The position numbers were made by a program, and so were the translations under genes. From contig NZ_CP024639.1 of assembly GCF_009728735.1 (NCBI RefSeq), positions 124,001-188,000 of the forward strand: a stretch of DNA of 64,000 nt, written 5' to 3'. The DNA comes from Pantoea phytobeneficialis (GTDB lineage Bacteria; Pseudomonadota; Gammaproteobacteria; Enterobacterales; Enterobacteriaceae). Within the stretch, counting starts at the first letter, position 1; each line of letters begins with the position of its first letter. This document shows, in pieces, positions 53,721 through 63,430 of this stretch. A model generated the notes under the pieces. The model did no database searches. It worked only from the letters and a program-made list of their open reading frames with translations, and was not told where the DNA came from.

Positions 53721-53733
53721 CTTCATTCCTGCA

Positions 53734-54849
53734 TCAGTACAGTCGGTTACGAAACAACCATGCAGCCAGCGGCATAGTGACAACAGCCAGGGCAAGCATT
53801 GGAATAAAATCAAAGGCGATATCAGCGAATCCGGCTCCCTCGAGATAGACCCGGCGCACCAGATCGATGGCAAAGCGCAAGGGGTTGGCATAGGTGAGGG
53901 TATTGAGCAGGTCAGGCATGGTTTGTACCGGTGTCAGCAGCCCGGAAAGCAGCATGAGCGGCATAATCAGCAAGAAGGTGTAAAGCATCGCCTGTTGCAT
54001 ATTGATGGAAACAGCCGAAATCGACAGCCCCAGACCAACCGCAGCAATGTTGAAGCACAACAGGCCGGTGTAGAGCACCAGAAACGAGCCGTTCATCGGT
54101 ATCCGGAACCAGAACAGAATGATCAGTAAAATTATCGTCGACTGTACCAGGCCCACCAATACAGGTGGTATGGCTTTGCCAACCAGTAACTGCATGGGTG
54201 TAAAAGGGGTCACAAGCAACTGATCAAATGTTCCCTGTTCCCGTTCTCTGGCGACAGACAGAGCAGAAAGTAACAGGGTTTGAATCATGCTGAGGGCCGC
54301 AATCAGAGTAGGCATTATTCCCCAGCGAGACTCAAAATTTGGGTTATACCAGGCTCTGACCACGACGTTCATGGCAGAAGGGCCAGCACTTCTCTGATTG
54401 AAGCCAGTGACTACCGCAGAGATATAACTCGCTGCGGCCCCGGCCGTTGAAGAGTTACGCCCATCCAAAATTACCTGCATGGGGGAGGCTAAGCCCTGGT
54501 TGAGTTTATCCTCAAAGTCGGGTGGGAAAGTCAGTACCATAAGCGCTTTACCGTCCATGACAGTCTGCGCTATCTGGGCAGATGAAGTCAGGGTCGCCGT
54601 ACGGTTAAAAACACCGGTGCCATCAAGATGCGACAGAATCTCGATGGAAGACTGACTTCTGCTTTGATCCAGGACGGCGTAGTCAACATGATTGACATCA
54701 TAGGTTGCGGCATAACCGAAGAGTACGGCCTGCAAAAATGCCGGTGCAATCAGGATCACCCGGTTGGCGGGTTCTTTGATGATCGTCAGCATTTCTTTTC
54801 TTATCAGAAAGCTGATATGTCGCAGCCACTGTATTAATGAATTCGTCAT
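53734..54849 (-). CDS. ybhR: ABC-2 type exporter permease, YbhR-like
   Basis: A 371-residue permease with an N-terminal helix near 27, a large extracytoplasmic domain (about 45-175) and five C-terminal helices. LSVAREREQGTFDQLLVTPF is the ABC-2 coupling signature. Fourth gene of a YbhG-F-S-R operon, following its paralogue by four bases. Forms a heterodimer with the YbhS-like protein in the exporter. In E. coli the system is linked to cefoperazone, chloramphenicol and Na+/Li+ tolerance. Confidence 0.88.
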   Translation of the reverse strand: MTNSLIQWLRHISFLIRKEMLTIIKEPANRVILIAPAFLQAVLFGYAATYDVNHVDYAVLDQSRSQSSIEILSHLDGTGVFNRTATLTSSAQIAQTVMDGKALMVLTFPPDFEDKLNQGLASPMQVILDGRNSSTAGAAASYISAVVTGFNQRSAGPSAMNVVVRAWYNPNFESRWGIMPTLIAALSMIQTLLLSALSVAREREQGTFDQLLVTPFTPMQLLVGKAIPPVLVGLVQSTIILLIILFWFRIPMNGSFLVLYTGLLCFNIAAVGLGLSISAVSINMQQAMLYTFLLIMPLMLLSGLLTPVQTMPDLLNTLTYANPLRFAIDLVRRVYLEGAGFADIAFDFIPMLALAVVTMPLAAWLFRNRLY

Positions 54850-54853
54850 CTTT

Positions 54854-55981
54854 TTATCTCAACCGTTTACGAAGTGAGATCCGCGAAGCGTTAATAAGCA
54901 GCACTGCGTAAAGCAAAAGAATGCCGCACTGGCGGAAAAACAATGGCCAGTCATTCCCCCCCAGGAAAAGCGTTTTTATCAGAGACATGAAATGTGTGGC
55001 AGGCAGGATCTGACTGACTACCTGGATTGCCACCGGCAAATTGCGAAGATCAAAGACAAATCCTGACAGCATCATGGCTGGCATAAAGCTCGCAATCAGT
55101 GCCACCTGACTTGCCATGAACTGACTCGGCGCAAACCCAGAAATTGCCAGCCCCATACCCAGTGCCACCAGCAGGTAGAGCAAAGAGGCGATGATGATAG
55201 CGAACAGAGAGCCACGGATGGGGACGTCGAAAAGATAATGTGCAGCCAGAAGGCACATCATCAGGTCAACCGTGCCTATCACCATATACGGGGCAAGCTT
55301 GGCGAGTACAAGTTCCAGTGGGCGAACCGGGGTGACAAACAACGCTTCCAGCGTTCCCCGTTCTCGCTCCCTGGCTATCAGTAACCCGGTAAGAAAAGCA
55401 CCAATGAGCGTCAGAATCAGGACAATGATCCCAGGAACGATGAACCAGGTGCTGTTGCTGGCTTCGTTAAACCACATACGCTGCTCGATGGAAACAGAAC
55501 CCACCACCGAGGGGGTATTTTGCCTGTCTGATTCAACGGCAGACTGCACGGCCAGTGCCCCGGTAATGTAATTCTGAGCGGCAGATGCGACGCTGGTCAC
55601 CGCCCCATTCAGGATTACCTGCAACTGTCCTGTGCCGACGCTACTACTCTGCGCATAATCTGAAGGAATACGGACAATGGCATCCGTTTTCCCCTGTTGC
55701 AGCGCCCTCTGCGCCGTAACGAAGTTTGGATACTCCTGCACTGACAGATAGCGACTTCCCTGCAATGCGCTAATCACCTGATGGCTTTGCGGAGTATGTT
55801 GTTCCTGAACGACAGCAACACGGGCATTGGCAAGGTCGAAAGAAATACCGTAACCAAATAAAAGAATTAGCACCACGGGTAACAGGAAACCCACGGCCAG
55901 ATTGCTTTTATCACGAACCAACTGGCGTGTCTCTTTCCGTGTCAGCGAGATAAGACGATGAACGAATGTGGAGTCATGCAT
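54854..55981 (-). CDS. ybhS: ABC-2 type exporter permease, YbhS-like
   Basis: A 375-residue permease with the same plan as the YbhR-like protein and the coupling segment LIARERERGTLEALFVTPV near 200. It overlaps the ATPase stop by eight bases, indicating translational coupling, and precedes its paralogue. Confidence 0.88.
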   Translation of the reverse strand: MHDSTFVHRLISLTRKETRQLVRDKSNLAVGFLLPVVLILLFGYGISFDLANARVAVVQEQHTPQSHQVISALQGSRYLSVQEYPNFVTAQRALQQGKTDAIVRIPSDYAQSSSVGTGQLQVILNGAVTSVASAAQNYITGALAVQSAVESDRQNTPSVVGSVSIEQRMWFNEASNSTWFIVPGIIVLILTLIGAFLTGLLIARERERGTLEALFVTPVRPLELVLAKLAPYMVIGTVDLMMCLLAAHYLFDVPIRGSLFAIIIASLLYLLVALGMGLAISGFAPSQFMASQVALIASFMPAMMLSGFVFDLRNLPVAIQVVSQILPATHFMSLIKTLFLGGNDWPLFFRQCGILLLYAVLLINASRISLRKRLR

Positions 55982-57761
55982 GTGATGACCCTCTCTCTAT
56001 GGCGTTGGCTCGTGCATTCTCGACAATCGCAATAAATGCCGTATTCATATCGACATCGTGATGCAACCCGGCAAACTGTCGTACTTCTCCTGGGGTACCC
56101 AGTGCCAGCATTTTTCCTGCATCCTGAATCGCTATGCGGTCGCAATACTCGGCTTCTTCCATAAAGTGAGTGGTGACAATGATGGTGATCCCCTTATCGG
56201 CCAGCTCTCCGATGGTGTACCAGAAAAGGCGTCTGGCCAGCGGGTCGATACCACTGGTGGGTTCATCAAGAAAGACGATTTCGGGTTGATGCAATAATGC
56301 GACAGCCATCGACAAACGTTGTTTAAACCCACCCGGCAATTCACCACTGATAGCATCAGGATTGAGTTTGAACTGTTTAAGAGAGGCTTCAATTTGTCGA
56401 GTTAACACGTCCCCGGACAAGCCATAAGCACCGCCAAAGAATGTCAGGTTTTCCCTGACGCTGAGATTGCCGTACAGAGCAAACTTTTGCGACACATAGC
56501 CAATGCGGGCACGCGCTTTTGCTCTTGCGGTTCGCAGATTCATTCCGGCGACTTCCAGCTGACCACTGGTCGCAGGCAGTAGTCCACACAGCATGCGAAA
56601 GGTAGTGGTCTTTCCAGCGCCGTTCGGTCCGAGAAGACCGAAAATCTCCCCACGTTTTACCCCAAAAGAGGTGCTGGCAACCGCAGTAAAATCACCAAAC
56701 TTACGGACCAGATCCTTTACAAGGATGACAGGGTTATCACTGTCATCTGCGGAATCACGGGATGACACCATTTCTGGCTTCACCGGGGCAGAGAATGTTG
56801 AGGGGTGTTCCTTCAATTGTGCACGATGCAGCAACAGCATGAAGCCGTCTTCAAGCTCAGGTTCGCGTGGTGTAGCGTTTATCCCGGCAGGGGTCGATGT
56901 GTCTTCAGGGGACTGACAAATAAACCTTACGGCATCCCCTTTAGGGACGGCGTCAGCAATCTTTTCCCGCTGTTCAAGTAAATGTGCCTGCAAGGTTCGT
57001 GATTTGATGCCTGATGCAGGAATTGCCTGCCATGTGCTGCCATTGGCGACCAGTCGAAGCTCGTCTGGTGTGCCAGAGGCGAGAATTTTACCCTGATCCA
57101 TAATGTAAACCTGAGCACATCGTTCAGCTTCATCCATGTAAGCTGTGCTGATGATAACGCTCAGATTTTCTTCCTGGACAAGTTGCTCAATAATCTTCCA
57201 TAAATCGCGACGGGAAAGCGGATCAACGCCGACACTGGGTTCATCCAACAACAATAAATCCGGGGAGCGCACCAGGGTACAGGCCAGACCCAGTTTCTGT
57301 TTCATACCGCCAGACAGCTTTCCTGCCGGGCGAGCGGTGAAACGTTCAAGGTCAGTAATAGCCAGCAAACGGGCAAAACGTGACTGCCTTTCCCCGGCTG
57401 GGACACCATGCAAGTCAGCATACAGGTCAAGATTCTCCTGCACGCTAAGATCCTCATAAAGACCAAATCGTTGCGGCATATAACTGATGCGGTTTTGCAC
57501 AGATTGCGGGTCAGCAACTACATCGGTCCCCAGAACTGTCAGGGTACCCGATGTGGGGGTATACAGTCCGGCGATCAGTCGTTGAAAGGTGGTTTTGCCA
57601 GCACCATCCGGCCCGACGAGCGCCGTCACTTCACCGGCACGAATCCTCAGCGTGAGTCCATCCAGCGCTCGCAGGTCTGGCATATTTTTCCCAGGGGCAG
57701 GAAACTCGCGCACTAAATCTTGAGCCACCACCACGTCCTGACGATCAGTGAGGGGCATCAT
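55974..57761 (-). CDS. ybhF: Tandem ABC exporter ATPase, YbhF-like
   Basis: A 595-residue protein (start 57761 or 57758, adjacent ATGs) with two ATPase domains. The first has GPDGAGKTTFQR and LSGGMKQKLGLACTL, the second GPNGAGKTTTFRMLCGLL and LPGGFKQRLSMAVALL; both Walker B motifs (LLLLDEPSVGVDP, IVFLDEPTSGIDP) are intact. The unusual GPDGAGKTT is also in E. coli YbhF. The start lies inside the end of the HlyD gene. An upstream extension to 57842 lies within ybhG and is not used. Confidence 0.92.
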   Translation of the reverse strand: MMPLTDRQDVVVAQDLVREFPAPGKNMPDLRALDGLTLRIRAGEVTALVGPDGAGKTTFQRLIAGLYTPTSGTLTVLGTDVVADPQSVQNRISYMPQRFGLYEDLSVQENLDLYADLHGVPAGERQSRFARLLAITDLERFTARPAGKLSGGMKQKLGLACTLVRSPDLLLLDEPSVGVDPLSRRDLWKIIEQLVQEENLSVIISTAYMDEAERCAQVYIMDQGKILASGTPDELRLVANGSTWQAIPASGIKSRTLQAHLLEQREKIADAVPKGDAVRFICQSPEDTSTPAGINATPREPELEDGFMLLLHRAQLKEHPSTFSAPVKPEMVSSRDSADDSDNPVILVKDLVRKFGDFTAVASTSFGVKRGEIFGLLGPNGAGKTTTFRMLCGLLPATSGQLEVAGMNLRTARAKARARIGYVSQKFALYGNLSVRENLTFFGGAYGLSGDVLTRQIEASLKQFKLNPDAISGELPGGFKQRLSMAVALLHQPEIVFLDEPTSGIDPLARRLFWYTIGELADKGITIIVTTHFMEEAEYCDRIAIQDAGKMLALGTPGEVRQFAGLHHDVDMNTAFIAIVENARANAIERGSSHA

Positions 57762-58773
57762 GTTGTTTCTCTGGTTGAGTGTTGATAGTGACCGTTGCAG
57801 GCTGTCCCATACGCAATACATCATTCGGGTCTTCAGCAACAATTCGCACTTCGTAAACCAGATTGGTTCGTAGCTCCTCGGTCTGAACCGATTTTGGGGT
57901 GAATTCGGCGACAGAAGAGATAAAGCCGACTTTGCCCTGCACGGGGTTATCAGGAAAGGAGTCTGTCCTGATCTGGGCGGGCATGCCTGACCTCACCCGG
58001 CCAAGATCATTTTGGCTCAGCCATACCCGAACCCATTTGGGTTCACTCAGTGCCAGAGTGAAGACGGCTTTCTGAGGTCCGGTCATGTCACCCGGCTCCT
58101 GAAGACGGGCACGTACCACAGCGTCGACAGGAGAACGTAACTCGGCCTGTGAAATGTGGTACTGCATCAGTGCCAGCTGGGCCTGCGTGGCGCGGACCTG
58201 AGCGACCGATGCCTCACGCTGCTCTTTTCGAACCCCTTTTTCCATTAACGTGAGGTTAGCCTGCCGCTCTTGCACACTCGCCTGTGCAATGAGCAGGGAA
58301 CTTCTGGCCATATCCAGTTCCTGCTTGCTGATACCTTTACCACCCGTGGTGGCTGAAATCCGCTGGATCCGGGTGATATCCTCAGTGGCTTTTTGCAGTT
58401 GTGCCTGAGCGGATGCCAGTTGCGCTTTCGCCTGTGCGATTTCTTCCGGACGCGCGCCCGCCTGCTGTTCACGAACGGTCTGCTTTTGAACATCCAACTG
58501 CGCCACAGCCTGTTGTTCCTGAATTTCCAGCGCTTTGGTATCCAGCGTAGCCAGAATCTGCCCGGCTTTGACGTGGTCACCTTCATCAACGGCAACCGTA
58601 CTGATACGGCCATTATTCTCAAATGCCAGTGAGACCTGACGGATGTCGACATTGCCATACAGTGTCAGTTGACCCGTATTCTGGTTGTTTCTGCCAAACA
58701 ACCAGAAAGCGCCTGCGACAACGATGAGAACCGCCACGATCCCTCCAGCGATGATTTTTTTGTTCATGGGCAT
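57745..58773 (-). CDS. ybhG: HlyD-type membrane fusion protein, YbhG-like
   Basis: A 342-residue periplasmic adaptor (start 58773 or two codons later). An N-terminal helix (IIAGGIVAVLIVVAGAFWLF, residues 7-26) anchors it; the lipoyl half motifs VDEGDHVKAGQILATLD and LRSPVDAVVRA flank a coiled coil (about 90-190), and a beta domain follows. It joins the inner-membrane exporter to an outer-membrane channel, here probably the OprM-type protein at the end of the operon. It is divergent from a TetR gene across a palindromic operator. Confidence 0.9.
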   Translation of the reverse strand: MPMNKKIIAGGIVAVLIVVAGAFWLFGRNNQNTGQLTLYGNVDIRQVSLAFENNGRISTVAVDEGDHVKAGQILATLDTKALEIQEQQAVAQLDVQKQTVREQQAGARPEEIAQAKAQLASAQAQLQKATEDITRIQRISATTGGKGISKQELDMARSSLLIAQASVQERQANLTLMEKGVRKEQREASVAQVRATQAQLALMQYHISQAELRSPVDAVVRARLQEPGDMTGPQKAVFTLALSEPKWVRVWLSQNDLGRVRSGMPAQIRTDSFPDNPVQGKVGFISSVAEFTPKSVQTEELRTNLVYEVRIVAEDPNDVLRMGQPATVTINTQPEKQHDAPH

Positions 58774-58799
58774 TGCGTCCTGACGCTCTTCGATGCTTA

Positions 58800-58818
58800 G
58801 TTTAAATTTAATTTAAAC
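58800..58818. promoter_or_regulatory. Palindromic operator between ybhG-like and TetR genes
   Basis: GTTTAAATT and AATTTAAAC are exact reverse complements around one T. The site lies 27 bases from the ybhG start and 62 from the TetR start, ideal for a TetR dimer repressing both directions. Confidence 0.7.
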
Positions 58819-58879
58819 TTTAATTGTGTGATAATAAACCCCTTATGGTCATAAATAACTTATCCGGGCATTTTGAATA

Positions 58880-59536
58880 ATGGGCAGAGCACGACGCAGC
58901 GATGGAGATATCACCCGCGAGAGCATTCTGGAGGCAGCAGGGGAATTGATTGCTGAGAAGGGGTTTGCTCAGACCACTAACAAAGAGGTCGCCAAAAAAG
59001 CCAATGTTGACCTGGCAGCGATCAACTATCACTTTGGCGGTAGAGATGGGCTATATCTGGCTGTGCTGACACTGGCTCATCATCATTACCTGGATGGTGA
59101 TCAGCTTGCTCAGTTAGCGGCATCAGACCTTCCCGCTGAAGATAAACTGGGTGTGTTTCTGGAAACGTTTCTGGCGAAACTCAGCAATCCGGATGACTGG
59201 CACGGACGCGTATTTGCACGAGAACTGTTGTCTCCTTCGGTACAACTCGGTGATTTTATCAACTCAGAAGGTGCAGGAAAAATTCAGTCAGTCAGGCGGA
59301 TTGTTGCGCAGGCAGCCGGTCTTGCAGAGGATGATCCCCGCCTGCTTCCCTGCATGCTCAGTGTCGTGGCACCCTGCATGATGCTGATGGTGGCCGGGAA
59401 CCGGATACCTGGCCCGGTGCAGGAAATTGTCGCGATGCAGACGCAAGCGCTGACTGCGCATTTCAAACTTTTTTCTCTGGCTGGGTTAAAGGCGATACGT
59501 GGCGAGAACAGCAGTGAATCGCCGCAAAAAAGTTAA
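58880..59536 (+). CDS. TetR-family regulator (CecR/YbiH-like)
   Basis: A 218-residue TetR protein. The helix-turn-helix spans about residues 10-55 (ILEAAGELIAEKGFAQTTNKEVAKK and AINYHFGGRDGLY in the usual places), and the C-terminal ligand domain is of the CerR/DUF1956 type. E. coli keeps the equivalent regulator (CecR) in the same orientation as ybhGFSR; here it is divergent, with a shared palindromic operator. Likely represses the exporter until a drug-like ligand binds. Confidence 0.86.
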   Translation: MGRARRSDGDITRESILEAAGELIAEKGFAQTTNKEVAKKANVDLAAINYHFGGRDGLYLAVLTLAHHHYLDGDQLAQLAASDLPAEDKLGVFLETFLAKLSNPDDWHGRVFARELLSPSVQLGDFINSEGAGKIQSVRRIVAQAAGLAEDDPRLLPCMLSVVAPCMMLMVAGNRIPGPVQEIVAMQTQALTAHFKLFSLAGLKAIRGENSSESPQKS

Positions 59537-59556
59537 CCGTCAGCTTAACCAGCGTT

Positions 59557-59964
59557 TCAGACACAGGCCTGTGCGACAGCGTAACTGTCTTCAAACAGCC
59601 GAAAACGCGTAATCAGGCCATCAGTCACCGTAAAATCAAGCACGAACTCGCTCTCGATCAGTTTTCCGGTTTTGTTCACCCGGGAGGCCAGCCTGCCGGG
59701 GATCATTACTCTGCCACCCAGCACCAACATCTCGCCGACTTCAAAGTGTTCCGAGCTAATCTGCTCGCGGATCTGCCGATAAAACTCGACGGCACCGGCT
59801 TTGCCGTGCTTGCGGCCAATCCACGGCACAACCGCCACATCTCCCGCCACGAACCAGTCAACCTCCTCGCTGACCAGCTCAGCAATGGTTGAAACATCTG
59901 GCGATGTTGCCGCACGTTGCAAAAATTCCTCAATAACCTCAACCGGTTGTCGTTCAGACATCAT
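59557..59964 (-). CDS. NTF2-like/SnoaL-like protein
   Basis: A 135-residue small alpha-beta cone protein. EEFLQRAATSP, LVSEEVDWFVAGD and EFVLDFTVTDGLITRFRLFEDSYAV match the NTF2-like fold and its C-terminal strand. An alternative start one codon later is possible. Divergent from a TetR gene 99 bases away, so it is probably that regulator's target. Members act as isomerases, cyclases or ligand binders; no specific role can be read. Confidence 0.78.
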   Translation of the reverse strand: MMSERQPVEVIEEFLQRAATSPDVSTIAELVSEEVDWFVAGDVAVVPWIGRKHGKAGAVEFYRQIREQISSEHFEVGEMLVLGGRVMIPGRLASRVNKTGKLIESEFVLDFTVTDGLITRFRLFEDSYAVAQACV

Positions 59965-60063
59965 GCGCCTTCTATTCTGTAGTCAAAAATATATAATTGG
60001 TTCTAACCCGGCTGGATGATGCAGTCAATAATTTTGTAGTGATATTTACAGAAATGGTGTGCT

Positions 60064-60669
60064 ATGACTTCTCGCGGAAGACCCCGCAGTTTTGACAGGC
60101 AAGCGGCTTTACAGGCGATGATGGAAGTCTTTTGGATTCGCGGCTATGAAGGCGCGCAACTCTCTGATTTAACTGCCGCAGCAGGTATTAACCCGCCCAG
60201 TTTTTACGCTGCATTTGGGTCCAAAGAAGCCGCATTTTGTGAGGCGGTGGATCATTACCTGGTGACAGTCGGAGAAGGGTCGCGGCTGGCGCTGGAGACG
60301 CCGCCAACGCTGCGGCAGGCGCTGCGTAATATGTTCCTGACCAGTATTGAGGCTGCGCTCGCCCATCAACCGGGCGGATGTATGCTGATCCTCGGTGTAG
60401 TGAATTGCCTGCCGGGTAATGAACAGGCAAGGCTGTACCTTAAGCAGGCACGGCACAAGATTGTTGAGGCGATTACCGCCCGTATTGAACGTGGACGTCA
60501 TGACGGCGACATTCCCGCAGAAACCGATATTGGGCAAATGGCGGCGTTTTTTTATGGCATAACCCAGGCGATTTCCTTGCAGGCGCGTGATGGATCATCC
60601 AGAGAAGAGCTTATCGCCATGATTGATTTTGCCCTTCGTGCGCTGGATACAGTGGTGGTTACAGGTTAA
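60064..60669 (+). CDS. TetR-family regulator
   Basis: A 201-residue TetR protein. The DNA-binding part begins RGRPRSFDRQAALQAMMEVFW and has LSDLTAAAGINPPSFYAAFGSKEAAF near 35-60. The ligand domain has CMLILGVVNCLP near 107. It is divergent from the NTF2-like gene and probably controls it and itself. Inducer unknown. Confidence 0.88.
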   Translation: MTSRGRPRSFDRQAALQAMMEVFWIRGYEGAQLSDLTAAAGINPPSFYAAFGSKEAAFCEAVDHYLVTVGEGSRLALETPPTLRQALRNMFLTSIEAALAHQPGGCMLILGVVNCLPGNEQARLYLKQARHKIVEAITARIERGRHDGDIPAETDIGQMAAFFYGITQAISLQARDGSSREELIAMIDFALRALDTVVVTG

Positions 60670-61181
60670 AGCGGTCAGATAAAGAAGAGAGAATGCTCTG
60701 CGCAGCCATCAGGGCAATGGAATATTTCCTGTCGAAATTTTACCGCAAGAGTAAATAGAAAAAATGTTAATGTCTGATGGCGACTTTAGTCACATGTGAA
60801 GGTTAAATATGCAGAACATGTCTGTGTATGGCGTGTTTTCAACTGTCGAAATTAATGTTTGTTTTATGTGATTTATATCACTCCATTGGTCTTTCTGGCC
60901 TTTAATTATTATCTCCTTATTAATGTAATTTACTTAACTTATTGATTTGTATTTTTTATTTTAGCGCATGAAAGAAAATATAATGATATGCAACGATCTA
61001 AGTTTATGCCCGGAATCATATAGTAAATACATATAAACGTCCTGTCTAGATCTTGTTATTTACTGTGAGTGATTACTCCTGTTGCATTTTTTCAATGTTT
61101 TTAATAATTGCTAATCATTAATTGCAGATGTATTCTCCTTGCTCCTTTTTCGTAATATAAATAACTATATAACGCAATGAT
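60670..61181. other. AT-rich region upstream of TonB receptor gene
   Basis: 512 bases with very high AT and no credible gene. A Fur-box candidate is at 61104-61122. The rest shows no clear structure. Confidence 0.55.
61104..61122. promoter_or_regulatory. Fur-box candidate
   Basis: ATAATTGCTAATCATTAAT matches the 19-base Fur consensus (GATAATGATAATCATTATC) at about 12 positions, best in the right half (TAATCATTA). It lies about 60-80 bases before the receptor start, a sensible place for iron repression. Confidence 0.5.
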
Positions 61182-63389
61182 ATGAACAAGAGATTAATCG
61201 CGATACTACTCGCCGGTTTGCCTGGGATGGTCGGTGCAGCAGTAACGAATGAACCTGTTGCGACAAAAGATAAAAGCACGTCGGCAAAAGAACCTACCCA
61301 TGATGAACAGATGGTGGTTAACGCAGTGCCCTCGGGGGACATTTATTCAGACAGTCAGGGTGGAGCAGGGTTTACCACGCCGGATGTCAACCTGGGTCCC
61401 ATTGGCAATAAGTCATGGACTGAAACGCCGTACTCGACCACGACCGTTACTCACCAGATGATTGATAATCAGCAGGCGAAAAGCGTCAGCGAATTATTGA
61501 AATATTCACCCAGTACGCAGATGCAGGCACGCGGTGGCATGGACGTTGGGCGGCCACAAAGCCGGGGGATGCAGGGTAGCGTGGTGGCAAACAGCCGTCT
61601 TGATGGTCTCAATATCGTTTCAACCACCGCATTTCCGGTAGAGATGTTAGAACGTCTTGATGTACTGAACAGTTTGACGGGAGCACTTTATGGCCCCGCC
61701 AGCCCGGCGGGTCAGTTTAATTTTGTTGCCAAACGTCCCACTGAACAACCGCTGCATCGGGTCACTTTGGGTTATCAAAGCCGCAATGCTTACAGTGGTC
61801 ACGTCGACCTGGGGGGGCATTTTGGCGATGACGATAAGTTTGGCTACCGGGTGAATCTTCTTAATGAAGAGGGTGAGGGTAACGTGAAGGACAGCACGTT
61901 ACGCCGCAAACTGGTCGCAGTCGCGTTTGACTGGAATATCCGACCGGGGACGCAGTTGCAACTTGATGCCAGCCATTATGAATTTATACAAAAAGGTTAT
62001 GTTGGTGGCTTCAGCTATGGTGAGAGCATAAATCTGCCGAAAGCACCTAATCCGAATAATAAAAACTATACGTTGCCGACATCAGGTAATGACCTGACCA
62101 CTGACACCATCAGCACCCACCTGATTCATTACCTGAACAGTAACTGGTCAGTAAATGCCGGGGTTGGCTTCCAGCAGGCTGACCGGGCAATGCGCACCGT
62201 ATCTAACACGATTACCGATAATTCGGGGACACTCAGTCGCTCCCTTTCTGATTCTGCGGCTGCGGGGCGATTCAGAGTATTAAGCAATACGCTGACGCTG
62301 AACGGACACGTCGATACGGGAAGTATCGGTCATGATCTGGCCTTCTCCACGGGAGGATATGTATGGTCTATCTGGACCGCTAAAGGCAGTACCCAACGTT
62401 ATAGTCTGGGAACGACTAACTATTATGATCCGTCGGCTATGCAGGAACCGGGTGATGGCAAAATTATCACTGATGGTGCGCGTTATAAATCGAGTGTGAC
62501 CACGCAACAAAATATCACCGTTGGCGATACCGTCACTTTCAATCCACAGTGGTCAGCGATGTTCTATCTCAGCCAGAGTTGGCTGGAGACCAGTAACTAC
62601 AGTAATGCGGGCCAGAAAACCGGGGTGGTTAGCCAGGATGGCTTAAGCCCGAATGTCGCGTTGATGTATTCGATCACCCCAGCCTTGATGGCATATATCA
62701 GCTATGCCGACTCGCTTGAACAGGGTGGCACGGCGGCAACAGGTGAAGGCATTAAAAATGAGGGGCAGACACTCGACCCTTACCGCAGCGAGCAATATGA
62801 AATTGGGCTGAAAGCGCAGGTTCAGGGGTTGAATCTGGGTGCCGCGCTGTTTCGCCTGAAACGTCCCTTTGCTTACGTTGACCCATCTGACATGGTCTAC
62901 AAAGAGCAGGGTGATCAACTCAATAAAGGACTCGAACTCACCGCCAGCGGAAATGTGTTTGACGGGCTGAATATCTATAGCGGCGCCACTTTCCTTGATC
63001 CGAAATTGAAAAACACCGTTTCGGAAGACACCAGTAATAAACGGGTGGTCGGCGTACCGAAAGTTCAGGGGAATGTGCTGGTGGAATACAACCTGCCTTC
63101 CATGCCAGAACTGGTGTACAGCGCCAATGTGCATTATACCGGCAAGCGTGCAGGTAATGACCTGAATACCACATGGGCAGACAGTTATACCACCCTGGAT
63201 CTCGGTACCCGCTACACCACGATGGTTGGAAATATCCCCACCACACTGCGCGTTGCGGTAAATAACGTGACGAATGAACACTACTGGGCGTCTATTTTCC
63301 CGGGTGATACCGACGGGAGTGGCAGCTCGGCAAGTGCCTTTGTCGGCAACGGCCGTGAAGTTCGCGCTTCAGTCACTTTCGATTTCTAA
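61182..63389 (+). CDS. TonB-dependent siderophore receptor
   Basis: A 735-residue outer-membrane receptor with a signal peptide cleaved near residue 19. The plug domain (about 75-210) has the GRPQSRGMQGSV, ERLDVLNSLTGALYGPASPAG and NFVAKRP segments of siderophore receptors, and the barrel ends in SVTFDF with terminal Phe. The region around residues 38-46 (DEQMVVNAV) serves as a TonB-box candidate. It is of the FhuA/FpvA-like siderophore-receptor class; ligand unknown. A periplasmic binding protein gene follows by 41 bases. Confidence 0.88.
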   Translation: MNKRLIAILLAGLPGMVGAAVTNEPVATKDKSTSAKEPTHDEQMVVNAVPSGDIYSDSQGGAGFTTPDVNLGPIGNKSWTETPYSTTTVTHQMIDNQQAKSVSELLKYSPSTQMQARGGMDVGRPQSRGMQGSVVANSRLDGLNIVSTTAFPVEMLERLDVLNSLTGALYGPASPAGQFNFVAKRPTEQPLHRVTLGYQSRNAYSGHVDLGGHFGDDDKFGYRVNLLNEEGEGNVKDSTLRRKLVAVAFDWNIRPGTQLQLDASHYEFIQKGYVGGFSYGESINLPKAPNPNNKNYTLPTSGNDLTTDTISTHLIHYLNSNWSVNAGVGFQQADRAMRTVSNTITDNSGTLSRSLSDSAAAGRFRVLSNTLTLNGHVDTGSIGHDLAFSTGGYVWSIWTAKGSTQRYSLGTTNYYDPSAMQEPGDGKIITDGARYKSSVTTQQNITVGDTVTFNPQWSAMFYLSQSWLETSNYSNAGQKTGVVSQDGLSPNVALMYSITPALMAYISYADSLEQGGTAATGEGIKNEGQTLDPYRSEQYEIGLKAQVQGLNLGAALFRLKRPFAYVDPSDMVYKEQGDQLNKGLELTASGNVFDGLNIYSGATFLDPKLKNTVSEDTSNKRVVGVPKVQGNVLVEYNLPSMPELVYSANVHYTGKRAGNDLNTTWADSYTTLDLGTRYTTMVGNIPTTLRVAVNNVTNEHYWASIFPGDTDGSGSSASAFVGNGREVRASVTFDF

Positions 63390-63430
63390 TATCTGGAGCG
63401 GTGTCTCCCGCCAGGAGGCACCGGGATTAT

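Noticed and set aside
53344..54129. 261-codon plus-strand open frame
   Set aside because: Antisense to the OMF and YbhR-like genes, crossing their junction; no coherent protein features.
60967..61035. 22-codon open frame upstream of the receptor
   Set aside because: No ribosome site or conserved feature; expected by chance in AT-rich DNA.
62643..63281. 212-codon minus-strand open frame
   Set aside because: Antisense to the receptor barrel; composition mirrors the complementary codons.
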